From Agriotes lineatus (Eukaryota > Arthropoda > Insecta > Coleoptera > Elateridae), in NCBI GenBank assembly GCA_940337035.1, contig CALNHX010000276.1, positions 62,001 to 126,000 of the forward strand: a stretch of DNA of 64,000 nt, in the 5' to 3' direction. This document shows, one piece after another, positions 8,987 to 19,927 of the stretch. The notes below the pieces were generated by a model that saw nothing but the letters and a program-made list of their open reading frames with translations, did no database searches and had not been told where the DNA came from. The position numbers were made by a program, and so were the translations under genes. The number at the start of each line of letters is the position of its first letter. The first letter of the stretch is position 1.

Positions 8987-11300
8987 TGTCAGGGAAGATA
9001 GACGGTCGGCCTTACCTTTTGGCGAAAGTTATATTAGTTATTTTGCCGGCTGGTAACTATCGGCCTAATTGGGCTAGCTCGCCGCGAGGGTCGCAGGGTT
9101 CCAGCTATGCTGAAAGAGAATACAAAAAAAAGAAAGGAGTGGGCGCCAGGTCCTAGACTCAGATCCAATTCCTTGTGCCGGACCTTACACAAGGTCGAGG
9201 ATAAAAACCAGCAAGTCAAAAATAAACAAACCAACAACCAATGAATAGATCACAGCTTTATTTCAAATAGTTTGGTGCGTACTATAGTGCAAGGCTAACA
9301 CAAGTATATATAAATATCACAGCAGGCAATATTTTTAGCAACACCAAAGAAAACACACAGTATGCGACATGCAATAATAAATACAAATACAAATATAAAT
9401 ACAAATATCGAGCAAATAGTAGCCCACGAGCAGCAATGACTATGACCTGAGAATGGGCTAACACATTAAAACATTGTGCGGTTAAAACGGAGCGTAGCGA
9501 GTATTAAATTAAAAAGAAAATAAATTGATCAAGCGCGAGTCGCGGAGCGAGTTTAAAATTTCGCGTATACCGGCTCGGAGCAATACAAGACCACCTTGGC
9601 TAACGTTTCAACCCCGAAGGTTAGCTAAATGACGCTATATCTATATTCAAAATTTTCTAAAGGGCGGAATCAGCGTGCGTTTGCGTGGCCACACATGAAC
9701 GACGGTGTCCATATTAAAAATGCATTAAGTGTACGTATGTATATTTATATGCTAAAGAAAGCAAAGGCTTGGATTTGCCCCTTACTCGGCTAACGGAGAT
9801 CTGCAATAATCACAATGTTCCCGAAGTGGGCTCACGAGACACTGCTACTATAGTGTGCCTATCTTCACGCCGGAGGTTTGACATGAAAATATTAATTATT
9901 GTTTTGTGACGAAAATAGCGAAGCTTTAAGGCGTCCGAACTGTGTTATGCAAGCGGGTGAGTAAAAGCGACGTCCAGATAGGACACAAGTGAAGCTCAAA
10001 GTTCTACTCTATAAATCTTTCAGATAACGCAGAGGTCAATAAGGTTAGGAGACCCGAAGGCACAAACGGAGCAATACACAGGTAATCCTTACGACCTCAA
10101 TTTAGCAAGTAGCAGAGGGTAACCGCATGTCATTGCGCGGCGGCCCGAACAAAATAATAACACAATTTCAAATATTACTAAACTAATGATGCACGAAGCC
10201 TACTATCGTACAATCCGTGCTGAATAAAATCACACATGCCCGGAGTGCTAACGGCATGAAACAGTATGATTCAATTATAAGTTACAACAGGCGCAATGCA
10301 TATTATCTACAATAACGTCTTGCATGCAGGAAAGTTCTCCAGAACCTAATCTCTCCGTTCGCTCCCCTGGGGTTGGACGTAGCTAGAGAGAAGCAACGAT
10401 GACGGCTGCAGCTGCGGGGTGCAGTGCCAGCTATGGAGGTCGCAAGATGACTTGCAGGTGAGTGTAAAGCAGTTGCTCAATCTTCAGCGTTGCCCACGAG
10501 AGTTGTAAAATTCACAGGCGATGCGACTATCTTAGGGGCCCAGTGCATCGGACTGGATTCGAGCAGGGTGCAGTCGAACGGGATAGGCCTGCTCCAGACA
10601 GGAAGGATTTCAAGCAGATGGGGAGTGTTTTAACTCCCACCGGAAATTTGGCTCAAGCTGGGGGTCGAGCCGAAAGAAGCGTGCTAAAGTCGGTTCCAGG
10701 AGATCCGCCAAAAGCGAAGGAATGCAAGTAAGTAGCTATCTAATCATTACGAACATCCACGATAACGCAGAAATGCTTCCAGATCCCTCAAACAATCTAT
10801 TCGAAGAGGCGAGCCCTACCAAAGGGCTATGAAGCACTTAGCTGCAGAGGAACACCTACTAGCACGACAGTTTAGCTTGGAAAGCAAGCCAAAAAATTCA
10901 AAAACCCAGCCCACAGGTCATCTGATAACAAAAATTTGGGCCAGAAGATGCCAAAAAACCAGTCAGGCAAGTTTGACTGCAGGAAAAGATAACATTGCTC
11001 TAGCAACAAATGGAATAGTTAAAAACAATTTGTATCACCGGTTGCCTAGCGGCCATACCCAAATATTTGTAGAAATATAGCAAGAATAAACCTAATTTGC
11101 AAAATATGAGTAATTAAACGAGGGGTTGCTTACGAAACTGCATGATAATTATAGGAGAGTAATTAAAAATAAGATATAGCCAATTATACCCAGTTTAAAG
11201 CATGCAATAATTGACAAAAGCCAACCATAAATATTCAAGTTCAAAAATTCAGCTAGCGAAAGTTCAATACTACGGGGGACACTCCAAAAGTATCGTAACA
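8987..11300 (-). repeat. 3' LTR of element A
   Basis: 2,314-bp LTR, near-identical to 16688-19002. Read in element orientation it starts TGTTACGATAC and ends CTTCCCTGACA. It includes a short A/T-rich microsatellite (ATAAATACAAAT type) at about 9380-9415. Short open frames inside it on the plus strand (10543-10731 and 10829-11080) are antisense and also occur in the other LTR; I do not regard them as genes. Confidence 0.92.
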
Positions 11301-11957
11301 AATTCTCCCCCCACAAAAGGGAGGGTAAATCACCCCAGATTTACCTGACCATACAACTGGCATCAATACCGAATTGCCAAAAAAAAAAACGATGCCTGCC
11401 GGAAAGAAATACAAAGGGAAGAAACAGAGGACTTAAAATAGTAGACAGGAAGAGAGGATGTAAGAGTTCAAGCACATCAACGAAGACAACTAGACACCAA
11501 CCTCTTCCGTCGCTGCAAGATGACGTGAGCTGCGCCGGTGGAAGGGAAGGCTACGTCAGGTTGCAACGAAGATGCACCAGAAACGCAAATACCTCGGAAA
11601 AATGCGGAGTGGGAGACAGGAAAGCGAACGACACAGAAGAAGGAAGGGAAAGGAAAACCAACCTCAACCAAGGGTTAAGTACTTAGGCCCAGGATCGACC
11701 TACAGCACTGAAGCTATCTCCAAATGACGGAAGATAGAACGGATATCCAAAATAACACGAAGTATAAAGAGAACGAGCACAGCAAAAAGAGGGAACATCC
11801 CTTTCAAACAAGAAAAAAAAATGAGACAGAGAAAGATGCGAGAAATGAAGGGACCAGATGTTTAGGTCGGGACTCCAATTCGAGAAAAAGGAAAGGTGAG
11901 TTGGGTCCCAAAGGTTCTGTCCGACGTCCCCAAACCAACCTCCCAAAAAGACGTAGA
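11301..11957 (-). other. 3' untranslated region and polypurine tract of element A, no env
   Basis: Between the pol stop and the 3' LTR. In element orientation the last bases before the LTR are purine-rich (GTGGGGGGAGAATT then TGTTACG), a plausible polypurine tract. Open frames in this stretch are short and unlike any envelope or accessory gene. Confidence 0.6.
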
Positions 11958-14890
11958 CTAAACCAAATCATCATTATCGTCGACAGCGTTATTGAGCTTC
12001 AAGTCTTTGGCATGCCAATTCCCACGCAAACGACCGTCCGGATCCTTAAGTTGATAAATGAAGCGAGACAATTTCTTATGGATTATAAAGGGTCCAATGA
12101 ACTTGGGTGCCAATTTAGCAGTATAGTGATTAGCAGCATCCGATTGCGTGAAGTTTCTTCTCCAAACGGAGTTGCCTACCTGATATTCATCAGGTCGTCT
12201 TCGCAGGTTGTAGTATACCTTCGAACGATCGTAGGCCCTAGCAAGACGAACTTTTACTTCTTTGTACAACCGTTGCAGCGCTTGGGCTCTTATGTTGGGG
12301 TTTTCATCCCTTATGACACGAAGTTCGGGACCTTCATCTTCAGGTCTTTCTTCAGGATTCCTGTCGAGTGTGATTTCTCGGCCAAAATTCAAAAAGTAGG
12401 GGCTATGACCAGTGACATCATGCTTGGAGGTTCTTATGGCACAAGCGACTTGTTGTAAGTATTTATCCCACTCACGTTGTTTGTCGGACACGTACGCTGT
12501 AAGCATTGTTTTCAGAACACGATTGATGCGTTCCGTTGGATTTGCCTGAGGGTGATACAAGGCTGTAAACGCTATTCTGCAGCCATAGTTCCTAGCCAAG
12601 GCAGTAAATTCGCGACTCTTGAACTGGACACCATTGTCGCAGATAATTCTCTTCGGAGCGCCAAACAATAGAAACACGTTTTCTTCAACGTGACGTACGA
12701 CTGCAGCGGCCGTAGCCTTACGAAGGGGAAATACAAGAGGAAGTTTAGTGAAGCAATCAGCCACTACAAGTATATACTGATATCCCCGAGAAGAACGAGG
12801 TAGAGGTCCTATGAGGTCCATACAGATGACCTCCCAGGGCTTCGAGATGTTTGTGTGACCTCCCATATGTCCAGCGGGTGGTCGTTGGTCAGGCTTAGTG
12901 CGGGAACACACCTTGCAGTTGCGAATGTAGCGCAGAACGTCCGTTCGCATCTTGGGCCAGTAGTACCTCTGAGCTATGCGACCTAAGGTTTTCGAAACGC
13001 CAAGATGTCCTGAGGTAGGATCATCATGATTACGTCGTAGTATTTCTGAACGTTTGTCCTTAGGTAGAACCATCTTCCAATCTTCATTGGCCTGCACGAG
13101 TTCCGGGTATGGGCTCCTCACGTGTTTATAAAGTTGCAAATTCGACTCGCCCCAAGCAGGATAGTGCTGTGGATCGTTTCGGATTTTTAGGCGCATCCGA
13201 GCATACCAACGGTCTTGAACATCATCGTCCTCAGTGACCTCATCGACAATAGGTACGGACCTGGATAGAGCGTCAGGTACGACATTGTCTTTGCCTTTGC
13301 GATGGATAACATTGAAATTATATTGTTGTAGGCGTATGGCCCAACGCGCAATGCGTCCTATGGGGTCTTTAATATTATGCAACCACTTGAGGGCGTAGTG
13401 GTCGGTCACGACGTCGAACTTAGTTCCCTCGATGTACGGGCGAAGTTTTTCGATGGCGAAGAGTACCGCGAGACATTCACGTTCCGTTGTGCTGAACTTC
13501 CGCTCATTCTTCGTGAGTGAACGGCTTATATAGCAGACGACCTTCTCTCCCTCAGGATACGTCTGGGACAAGACGGCTCCGAGTCCATAACCAGAGGCGT
13601 CCGTCTGAATGGTGAAGGGCCGACTGAAATCTGGGCAAGAGAGCACAGGGGCCGAGACGAGGCAGTCTTTGATGGTGTCACATGCGGTTTGACATTCCTC
13701 AGACCAAACAAACTTCTGGTTCTTGCGAAGCAAGCGAGTCATAGGTGACACTACGGATGAAAAGTTAGGTACAAAGCGCCGGTACCAAGATGCCATTCTT
13801 AATATTCTTCTAACCTCTGGGACCGTCTTGGGGTTAGGGATGTTCAAGATGGCTGCGACCTTTTCCGGGTCGACAAGCAGACCATTGGAGTTGACGACGT
13901 ACCCCAGGTACTTCAATTCGGGCTTACAAAAGTGACACTTCTCCCGGTTCAAAGTTAGGCCGGCCTTGGCGATCCTAGATATGACTTCCTTCAAGACCTC
14001 CAGGTGTTTTTCGAAGGTAGGAGTGCAGATAATAACGTCATCCAAGTATGTGAAAGCGTAAGGTTCTAGGTCGGCACCAATAACTCGGTCGATAAGACGT
14101 TGCCAAGTCGCCGGGGCGGTATGAAGACCGAACGGGAGGCGACAAAATTGATACAACCCACGATTAGGGACAGTGAAAGCAGTTAGCGGGCGGCTAGCGA
14201 CAGAAACCGGCACCTGAAAGTAAGCTGACTTGACATCTAACGTGGTCAGGTATTGTGCATCCCGTAACTTGTCCAAAATGTTGCTGATGTACGGGAGTGG
14301 ATAGGCATCAGGTTGGCTAACCTTGTTGAGCTTCCGATAGTCCACACAGAAGCGGTAAGAGCCATCCTTCTTCTTTATCATAACGATGGGCGATGACCAT
14401 GCGGATGTTGAGGGTTCCACAATGCCCTTTTCTAACATATCGTCGAGCTCTTGATTCACGTGCTGTTGTAAAGCAGGCGAGATTGGATAATAGCGCTGCT
14501 TAATTGGTTCAGCATCCGTCTTGATTACGTGTTCCACTAAATGGGTACATCCTACACCATCTCCTATCAAAGAAAAAGCTTCGCTGATAGTCTGATCAAG
14601 CACAGCTTGTTCGTCGTTTGTGAGGTGTTCAGTTGAACGGATCGCAGCGATTTGCTCATCAGCCGAGGCTTTGGAGAAGGTCCATTCCCCATGGCGAAGA
14701 TCTGGCACAAGGGCCATCCTCTGCCAGAAGTCGGTGCCCAAAATGAGTGTATGTGGTAACGAGGGGACAACCAGGACTTCAAAGGTTCTCACCCGGTCCC
14801 TCAAGACGATGGGGACGGTAAGTGTAACAATGCTCTGACATTTCTCGCCGTTGGCAACACTCGCTCGTTGTGTGTGGTTGTTTGACAGCA
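11958..14890 (-). CDS. pol: Pol polyprotein of element A (RT, RNase H, integrase; protease core missing)
   Basis: The frame is open from 15170, but sequence upstream of about 14890 is only an out-of-frame reading of gag. From there it resembles element B: the C-terminal part of an aspartic protease (LRDRV, VLVVPSLPHTLILGTDFW), then reverse transcriptase (KDGSYRFCVDYRKLN, LPFGLHTAPATWQRLID, catalytic YLDD), RNase H (QTDASGYGLGAVLSQ, TDHYALKW), an integrase HHCC zinc finger (HNDDPTSGHLG...CKVCSRTK), the integrase core (MDLIGPL, CDNGVQF, NPTERINR) and a GPF module (KFIGPFIIHKK). The DSGAS protease motif present in element B is absent, along with about 90-100 residues. No internal stop interrupts RT to integrase. 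Confidence 0.88.
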
Positions 14891-16392
14891 TTAGCTTCAG
14901 AAGAGTTTCTCTTTTTAGACTTGCAGTGTGATGGGCACTGGGCCATGCGATGGTCAGGCTTTCCGCAGTTCCAGCAGACACCAAAGGGTCGAGCGGCTGT
15001 AACCTCGCAGACTTGTTCTTCGGCAGAGGGACTAGGAGTAGAACTAGTTTCCTCAATGGCAGCAGCTCTCGCTTCAAAACGGGGCTTGTGATAGGCCAAG
15101 TCAGGTTCGAGGGCTTGATAAGGCGGAGGTGGGTTCTTGAACCTCGAAGCACGCACCTTAGCATCTTCAATTAGTTTTCCAAGTTGTCTGAGTTGCGAGA
15201 TACTCGTGGGAGAGTAGAGAGCCAGTTGAGCCTGTAAATATGGTTGCAAGTTCCTACGCATAATCTCTATGCGCTCCATTTCCACAGGTAAACGAGAAAG
15301 GCGACTAAAGAGATTCTCCATAACAGCAACGTAGACCGTCACGGGCTCATCGGGTCCTTGGGTTCTACTACGGATTTCATCCCATAAGCTAGTTTCGTAG
15401 TCGCAAGGCAGAAAAGCGGCTTTCAAGGCGATGATCAATTCATCCCATGAACGGATAGTGTTGCGAATGGAACGAAACCAAATTCGAGCGTTGCCAGTGA
15501 ACAATTCGATGGCAGCAGCAAAAAGTTGATCCTTGGACACGTTTCGAGCTACACGAGTCTCTTCTATCTCTTCCAGGAAGCTAGTCAAACCATTTCCTCC
15601 ATCGAAGGTAATCCTCCATTTATTGATGGCTAAATAATTGGCTGAAGTGTGTCTATACGATGCAGAATGATTGACCTCTTCAGCAGCAGACGAGCGTCGA
15701 TTGACGGCATCGGCAAAGGGTGGATAATCCAAGTACATGCCAGGTTGAATGGCTGAGCTAGAGGGAATAGGCTGAGGGGCAGAAAACTGTGAAGTGAACA
15801 AAGGGTGACTCCACGTAACCGAATTAGCAGTCGAACGAACAGGCAAGGCAGCATCTTCCTGAGACGTAGTGACAGCAGAGCTATGGGGGCGAATTTGGGT
15901 TTCCGAAGATAACACTAACGAACCATCCTCCGAGCTTGAATCACTCGGTGCAGCTGTTGTGTCGTTGCGAGCTTGGGTATCAACGTGAAGCTGAAGTTTC
16001 GCTTCCAAGGCGGCAATTAATTGTTCGCATCTAACCTTCAAGGACTCCAACCTAGAAGTGGAATCTGGTTCTGCTAGAATATGACCTAGACGACCTTGAA
16101 CATGAAGAAGGCGAGTACCTAATCGTTGGGCATCATTGTCCAGGTTCCTAGAGGTGCAACTATCAATTTCGGCAGCTAAAATAGAAAGTTTGTCTTCACA
16201 GATCGCAAGTTCTTCAGTAGCGTCGAAAGACACAGGAGTGAAAGTGACATTCATAAGAAGATCTATCTTCATACGAGCACGGAGTAATTTACGTTTGTCT
16301 TGGACGTTGCCCTGAATGGCAATGTCTCTAACTCGAAGCTCATAGTCGAGCTCATCGACGAGCAGTCGATTAACATCTAATTTAAATACCAT
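14779..16392 (-). CDS. gag: Gag of element A
   Basis: The best start is the ATG at 16390-16392 (MVFKLDVNRLLVDELDYEL), matching the start of element B gag. The frame is open further upstream but lacks an ATG. It is about 537 aa. An N-terminal coiled/charged region is followed by a low-complexity linker and a retroviral-type gag core (RNVSKDQLFAAAIELFTGNA, IRSWDELIIALKAAFLP), then one CCHC zinc knuckle (CWNCGKPDHRMAQC). The element B homologue has a second knuckle, missing here. The frame after the knuckle is probably not native gag but the product of a deletion joining gag to the end of protease. Confidence 0.82.
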   Translation of the reverse strand: MVFKLDVNRLLVDELDYELRVRDIAIQGNVQDKRKLLRARMKIDLLMNVTFTPVSFDATEELAICEDKLSILAAEIDSCTSRNLDNDAQRLGTRLLHVQGRLGHILAEPDSTSRLESLKVRCEQLIAALEAKLQLHVDTQARNDTTAAPSDSSSEDGSLVLSSETQIRPHSSAVTTSQEDAALPVRSTANSVTWSHPLFTSQFSAPQPIPSSSAIQPGMYLDYPPFADAVNRRSSAAEEVNHSASYRHTSANYLAINKWRITFDGGNGLTSFLEEIEETRVARNVSKDQLFAAAIELFTGNARIWFRSIRNTIRSWDELIIALKAAFLPCDYETSLWDEIRSRTQGPDEPVTVYVAVMENLFSRLSRLPVEMERIEIMRRNLQPYLQAQLALYSPTSISQLRQLGKLIEDAKVRASRFKNPPPPYQALEPDLAYHKPRFEARAAAIEETSSTPSPSAEEQVCEVTAARPFGVCWNCGKPDHRMAQCPSHCKSKKRNSSEANAVKQPHTTSECCQRREMSEHCYTYRPHRLEGPGENL

Positions 16393-16687
16393 CTTGCTGT
16401 TCCAACAGGACAAGATGATCACAAAAACTTATTTAAACTAGGCTTATAACTAACCCAAGCAAAACCTGTAAATAGCATGCAATAAACAAACCTATAACTA
16501 GCAATAATCAATTGTAAATACCCAACAAGTATCGACAATAAATAATACCAAATGTAAATCACCTAGCCAATAATAAATTCTAACACCCTAACAATTCGAT
16601 TTGCACTATAGTACCACCAAGTACCCTAACAACGACGTAGTCAAAAATCCTTTCAAGGCCCCAAAGCGTTGGGCGTCAAAATCTTCT
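16393..16687 (-). other. 5' leader of element A
   Basis: Untranslated region between the 5' LTR and gag. It contains the putative primer-binding site next to the LTR and AT-rich sequence with no ORF. Confidence 0.6.
16667..16678 (-). promoter_or_regulatory. Candidate primer-binding site of element A
   Basis: In element orientation, about nine bases after the 5' LTR, TGACGCCCAACG differs by one base from TGGCGCCCAACG, the classic tRNA-Lys-type primer site. Element B has TGGCACCC at the equivalent place. Confidence 0.45.
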
Positions 16688-19002
16688 TGTCAGGGAAGAT
16701 AGACGGTCGGCCTTACCTTTTGGCGAAAGTTATATTAGTTATTTTGCCGGCTCGTAACTATCGGCCTAATTGGGCTAGCTCGCCGAGAGGGTCGCAGGGT
16801 TCCAGCTATGCTGAAAGAGAATACAAAAAAAAAGAAAGGAGTGGGCGCCAGGTCCTAGACTCAGATCCAATTCCTTGTGCCGGACCTTACACAAGGTCGA
16901 GGATAAAAACCAGCAAGTCAAAAATAAACAAACCAACAACCAATGAATAGATCACAGCTTTATTTCAAATAGTTTGGTGCGTACTATAGTGCAAGGCTAA
17001 CACAAGTATATATAAATATCACAGCAGGCAATATTTTTAGCAACACCAAAGAAAACACACAGTATGCGACATGCAATAATAAATACAAATACAAATATAA
17101 ATACAAATATCGAGCAAATAGTAGCCCACGAGCAGCAATGACTATGACCTGAGAATGGGCTAACACATTAAAACATTGTGCGGTTAAAACGGAGCGTAGC
17201 GAGTATTAAATTAAAAAGAAAATAAATTGATCAAGCGCGAGTCGCGGAGCGAGTTTAAAATTTCGCGTATACCGGCTCGGAGCAATACAAGACCACCTTG
17301 GCTAACGTTTCAACCCCGAAGGTTAGCTAAATGACGCTATATCTATATTCAAAATTTTCTAAAGGGCGGAATCAGCGTGCGTTTGCGTGGCCACACATGA
17401 ACGACGGTGTCCATATTAAAAATGCATTAAGTGTACGTATGTATATTTATATGCTAAAGAAAGCAAAGGCTTGGATTTGCCCCTTACTCGGCTAACGGAG
17501 ATCTGCAATAATCACAATGTTCCCGAAGTGGGCTCACGAGACACTGCTACTATAGTGTGCCTATCTTCACGCCGGAGGTTTGACATGAAAATATTAATTA
17601 TTGTTTTGTGACGAAAATAGCGAAGCTTTAAGGCGTCCGAACTGTGTTATGCAAGCGGGTGAGTAAAAGCGACGTCCAGATAGGACACAAGTGAAGCTCA
17701 AAGTTCTACTCTATAAATCTTTCAGATAACGCAGAGGTCAATAAGGTTAGGAGACCCGAAGGCACAAACGGAGCAATACACAGGTAATCCTTACGACCTC
17801 AATTTAGCAAGTAGCAGAGGGTAACCGCATGTCATTGCGCGGCGGCCCGAACAAAAAAATAACACAATTTCAAATATTACTAAACTAATGATGCACGAAG
17901 CCTACTATCGTACAATCCGTGCTGAATAAAATCACACATGCCCGGAGTGCTAACGGCATGAAACAGTATGATTCAATTATAAGTTACAACAGGCGCAATG
18001 CATATTATCTACAATAACGTCTTGCATGCAGGAAAGTTCTCCAGAACCTAATCTCTCCGTTCGCTCCCCTGGGGTTGGACGTAGCTAGAGAGAAGCAACG
18101 ATGACGGCTGCAGCTGCGGGGTGCAGTGCCAGCTATGGAGGTCGCAAGATGACTTGCAGGTGAGTGTAAAGCAGTTGCTCAATCTTCAGCGTTGCCCACG
18201 AGAGTTGTAAAATTCACAGGCGATGCGACTATCTTAGGGGCCCAGTGCATCGGACTGGATTCGAGCAGGGTGCAGTCGAACGGGATAGGCCTGCTCCAGA
18301 CAGGAAGGATTTCAAGCAGATGGGGAGTGTTTTAACTCCCACCGGAAATTTGGCTCAAGCTGGGGGTCGAGCCGAAAGAAGCGTGCTAAAGTCGGTTCCA
18401 GGAGATCCGCCAAAAGCGAAGGAATGCAAGTAAGTAGCTATCTAATCATTACGAACATCCACGATAACGCAGAAATGCTTCCAGATCCCTCAAACAATCT
18501 ATTCGAAGAGGCGAGCCCTACCAAAGGGCTATGAAGCACTTAGCTGCAGAGGAACACCTACTAGCACGACAGTTTAGCTTGGAAAGCAAGCCGAAAAATT
18601 CAAAAACCCAGCCCACAGGTCATCTGATAACAAAAATTTGGGCCAGAAGATGCCAAAAAACCAGTCAGGCAAGTTTGACTGCAGGAAAAGATAACATTGC
18701 TCTAGCAACAAATGGAATAGTTAAAAACAATTTGTATCACCGGTTGCCTAGCGGCCATACCCAAATATTTGTAGAAATATAGCAAGAATAAACCTAATTT
18801 GCAAAATATGAGTAATTAAACGAGGGGTTGCTTACGAAACTGCATGATAATTATAGGAGAGTAATTAAAAATAAGATATAGCCAATTATACCCAGTTTAA
18901 AGCATGCAATAATTGACAAAAGCCAACCATAAATATTCAAGTTCAAAAATTCAGCTAGCAAAAGTTCAATACTACGGGGGACACTCCAAAAGTATCGTAA
19001 CA
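16688..19002 (-). repeat. 5' LTR of element A
   Basis: 2,315-bp LTR matching 8987-11300 with about five substitutions and one length change in an A run. It is followed directly on the right by the ATAC target duplication at 19003-19006. Confidence 0.92.
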
Positions 19003-19927
19003 ATACCCATTTCCACCACTTGGGGGTGGAATTTCAGAAATCCTATTTATTCTGAGATATTGAGTCACTCATGAAAACAGTTTACTCCTTTTCATCCTTT
19101 AGGGGTGGAATTTTGAAAAATTCTTTCAGCCCATATTATCCTGAAATAAACCCACAGCAAAAAAAATTAATAAATTTAACATTCTACCCCTTTTTACAGC
19201 TTTAGGGGTAACATTAAAATCCCTTAAACCCCTTTCTAAATATTTTAAGAGTAGTACATCTATATGCCATACAAACAATGTTCTAACTCAATAAACATAG
19301 GAGATTCGAAGGGTTCTTTAATTCACCCCGAATTCAGATTTGCACCTTTAGGGGTTGATTTGAGAAAATCCTGAAACGTGTTTTTAGACATTTGTATTGG
19401 ATACCTATGCAGGCAAACGCCAAGTCGATATCTTATCGGGTCTAAGAGATATTGAGGAATTCGTGAAAATACACTTCACCCCTTTTCACCCCCTTAGTGG
19501 TAAGATTTAAAATCCCTTAAACCGCTTTCTAAATATTTTAAGAATACCTACATTTATATGCCAAAAAATAAATATAGGAGATACAAAAGGTTCTTTAATT
19601 CACCTCGAATCCAGATTTGAGGGGTTGATTAGGGCAAAATCCTGAAATGCGTTTTTAGACACTTGTATTGGATACCTATGCAGGCAAACACCAAGTCGAT
19701 ATCTTATCGGGTCTAAGAGATATTGAGGAATTCGTGAAAATACAGTTAACCCCTTTTCGCCCCCTTAGGGGTAAAATTGGAAAATCCCTTAAACCACCTT
19801 TTAAATATTTTAAGAATACAATCTATATCCCAAAAAAGGAATGTTCTAACTCAATAAACCTAGGAGTTACAAAGGGTTCTTTAATTCACTCCGAATCCAG
19901 ATTTGCACCTTGAGGGGTCTATTAGGG
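19003..19927. repeat. Tandem ~271-bp units of the Helitron-like element (left part)
   Basis: Repeated blocks share GTCGATATCTTATCGGGTCT (19424 and 19695, spacing 271), CCCTTTTCACCCCCTTAG and GGTTCTTTAATTCAC. The same unit continues after the LINE at 23647 and around 24376. The CCCCT/AGGGG-rich phrases are shared with the Helitron-like elements at 46-48 kb and 51 kb. No coding capacity. Confidence 0.7.

Larger units (their letters stand above)
8987..19002 (-). mobile_element. Ty3/gypsy LTR retrotransposon, element A (10.0 kb)
   Basis: Flanked by two 2.3-kb direct repeats with TG...CA ends and by a 4-bp target duplication ATAC (8983-8986 and 19003-19006). Transcription runs right to left: 5' LTR 16688-19002, gag, pol, 3' LTR 8987-11300. 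By eye the LTRs differ at about five substitutions and one A-run indel over about 2,314 bp, so insertion was recent. There is no env-like ORF. Pol order is RT-RNase H-integrase with a GPF-type C-terminus and no chromodomain. The protease active site and second zinc knuckle are missing. The long LTRs and pol wording suggest the Osvaldo/Ulysses/Woot-like group, which is inference. Confidence 0.92.

Noticed and set aside
10543..11080. Two open frames on the plus strand in the LTR of element A (also at 18245-18782)
   Set aside because: They are antisense to the element, duplicated merely because the LTR is duplicated, and have no recognisable domain.
11301..12458. Possible env or accessory gene after pol in element A
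   Set aside because: The frames are short or antisense to pol, with no signal peptide, transmembrane segment or envelope motif.
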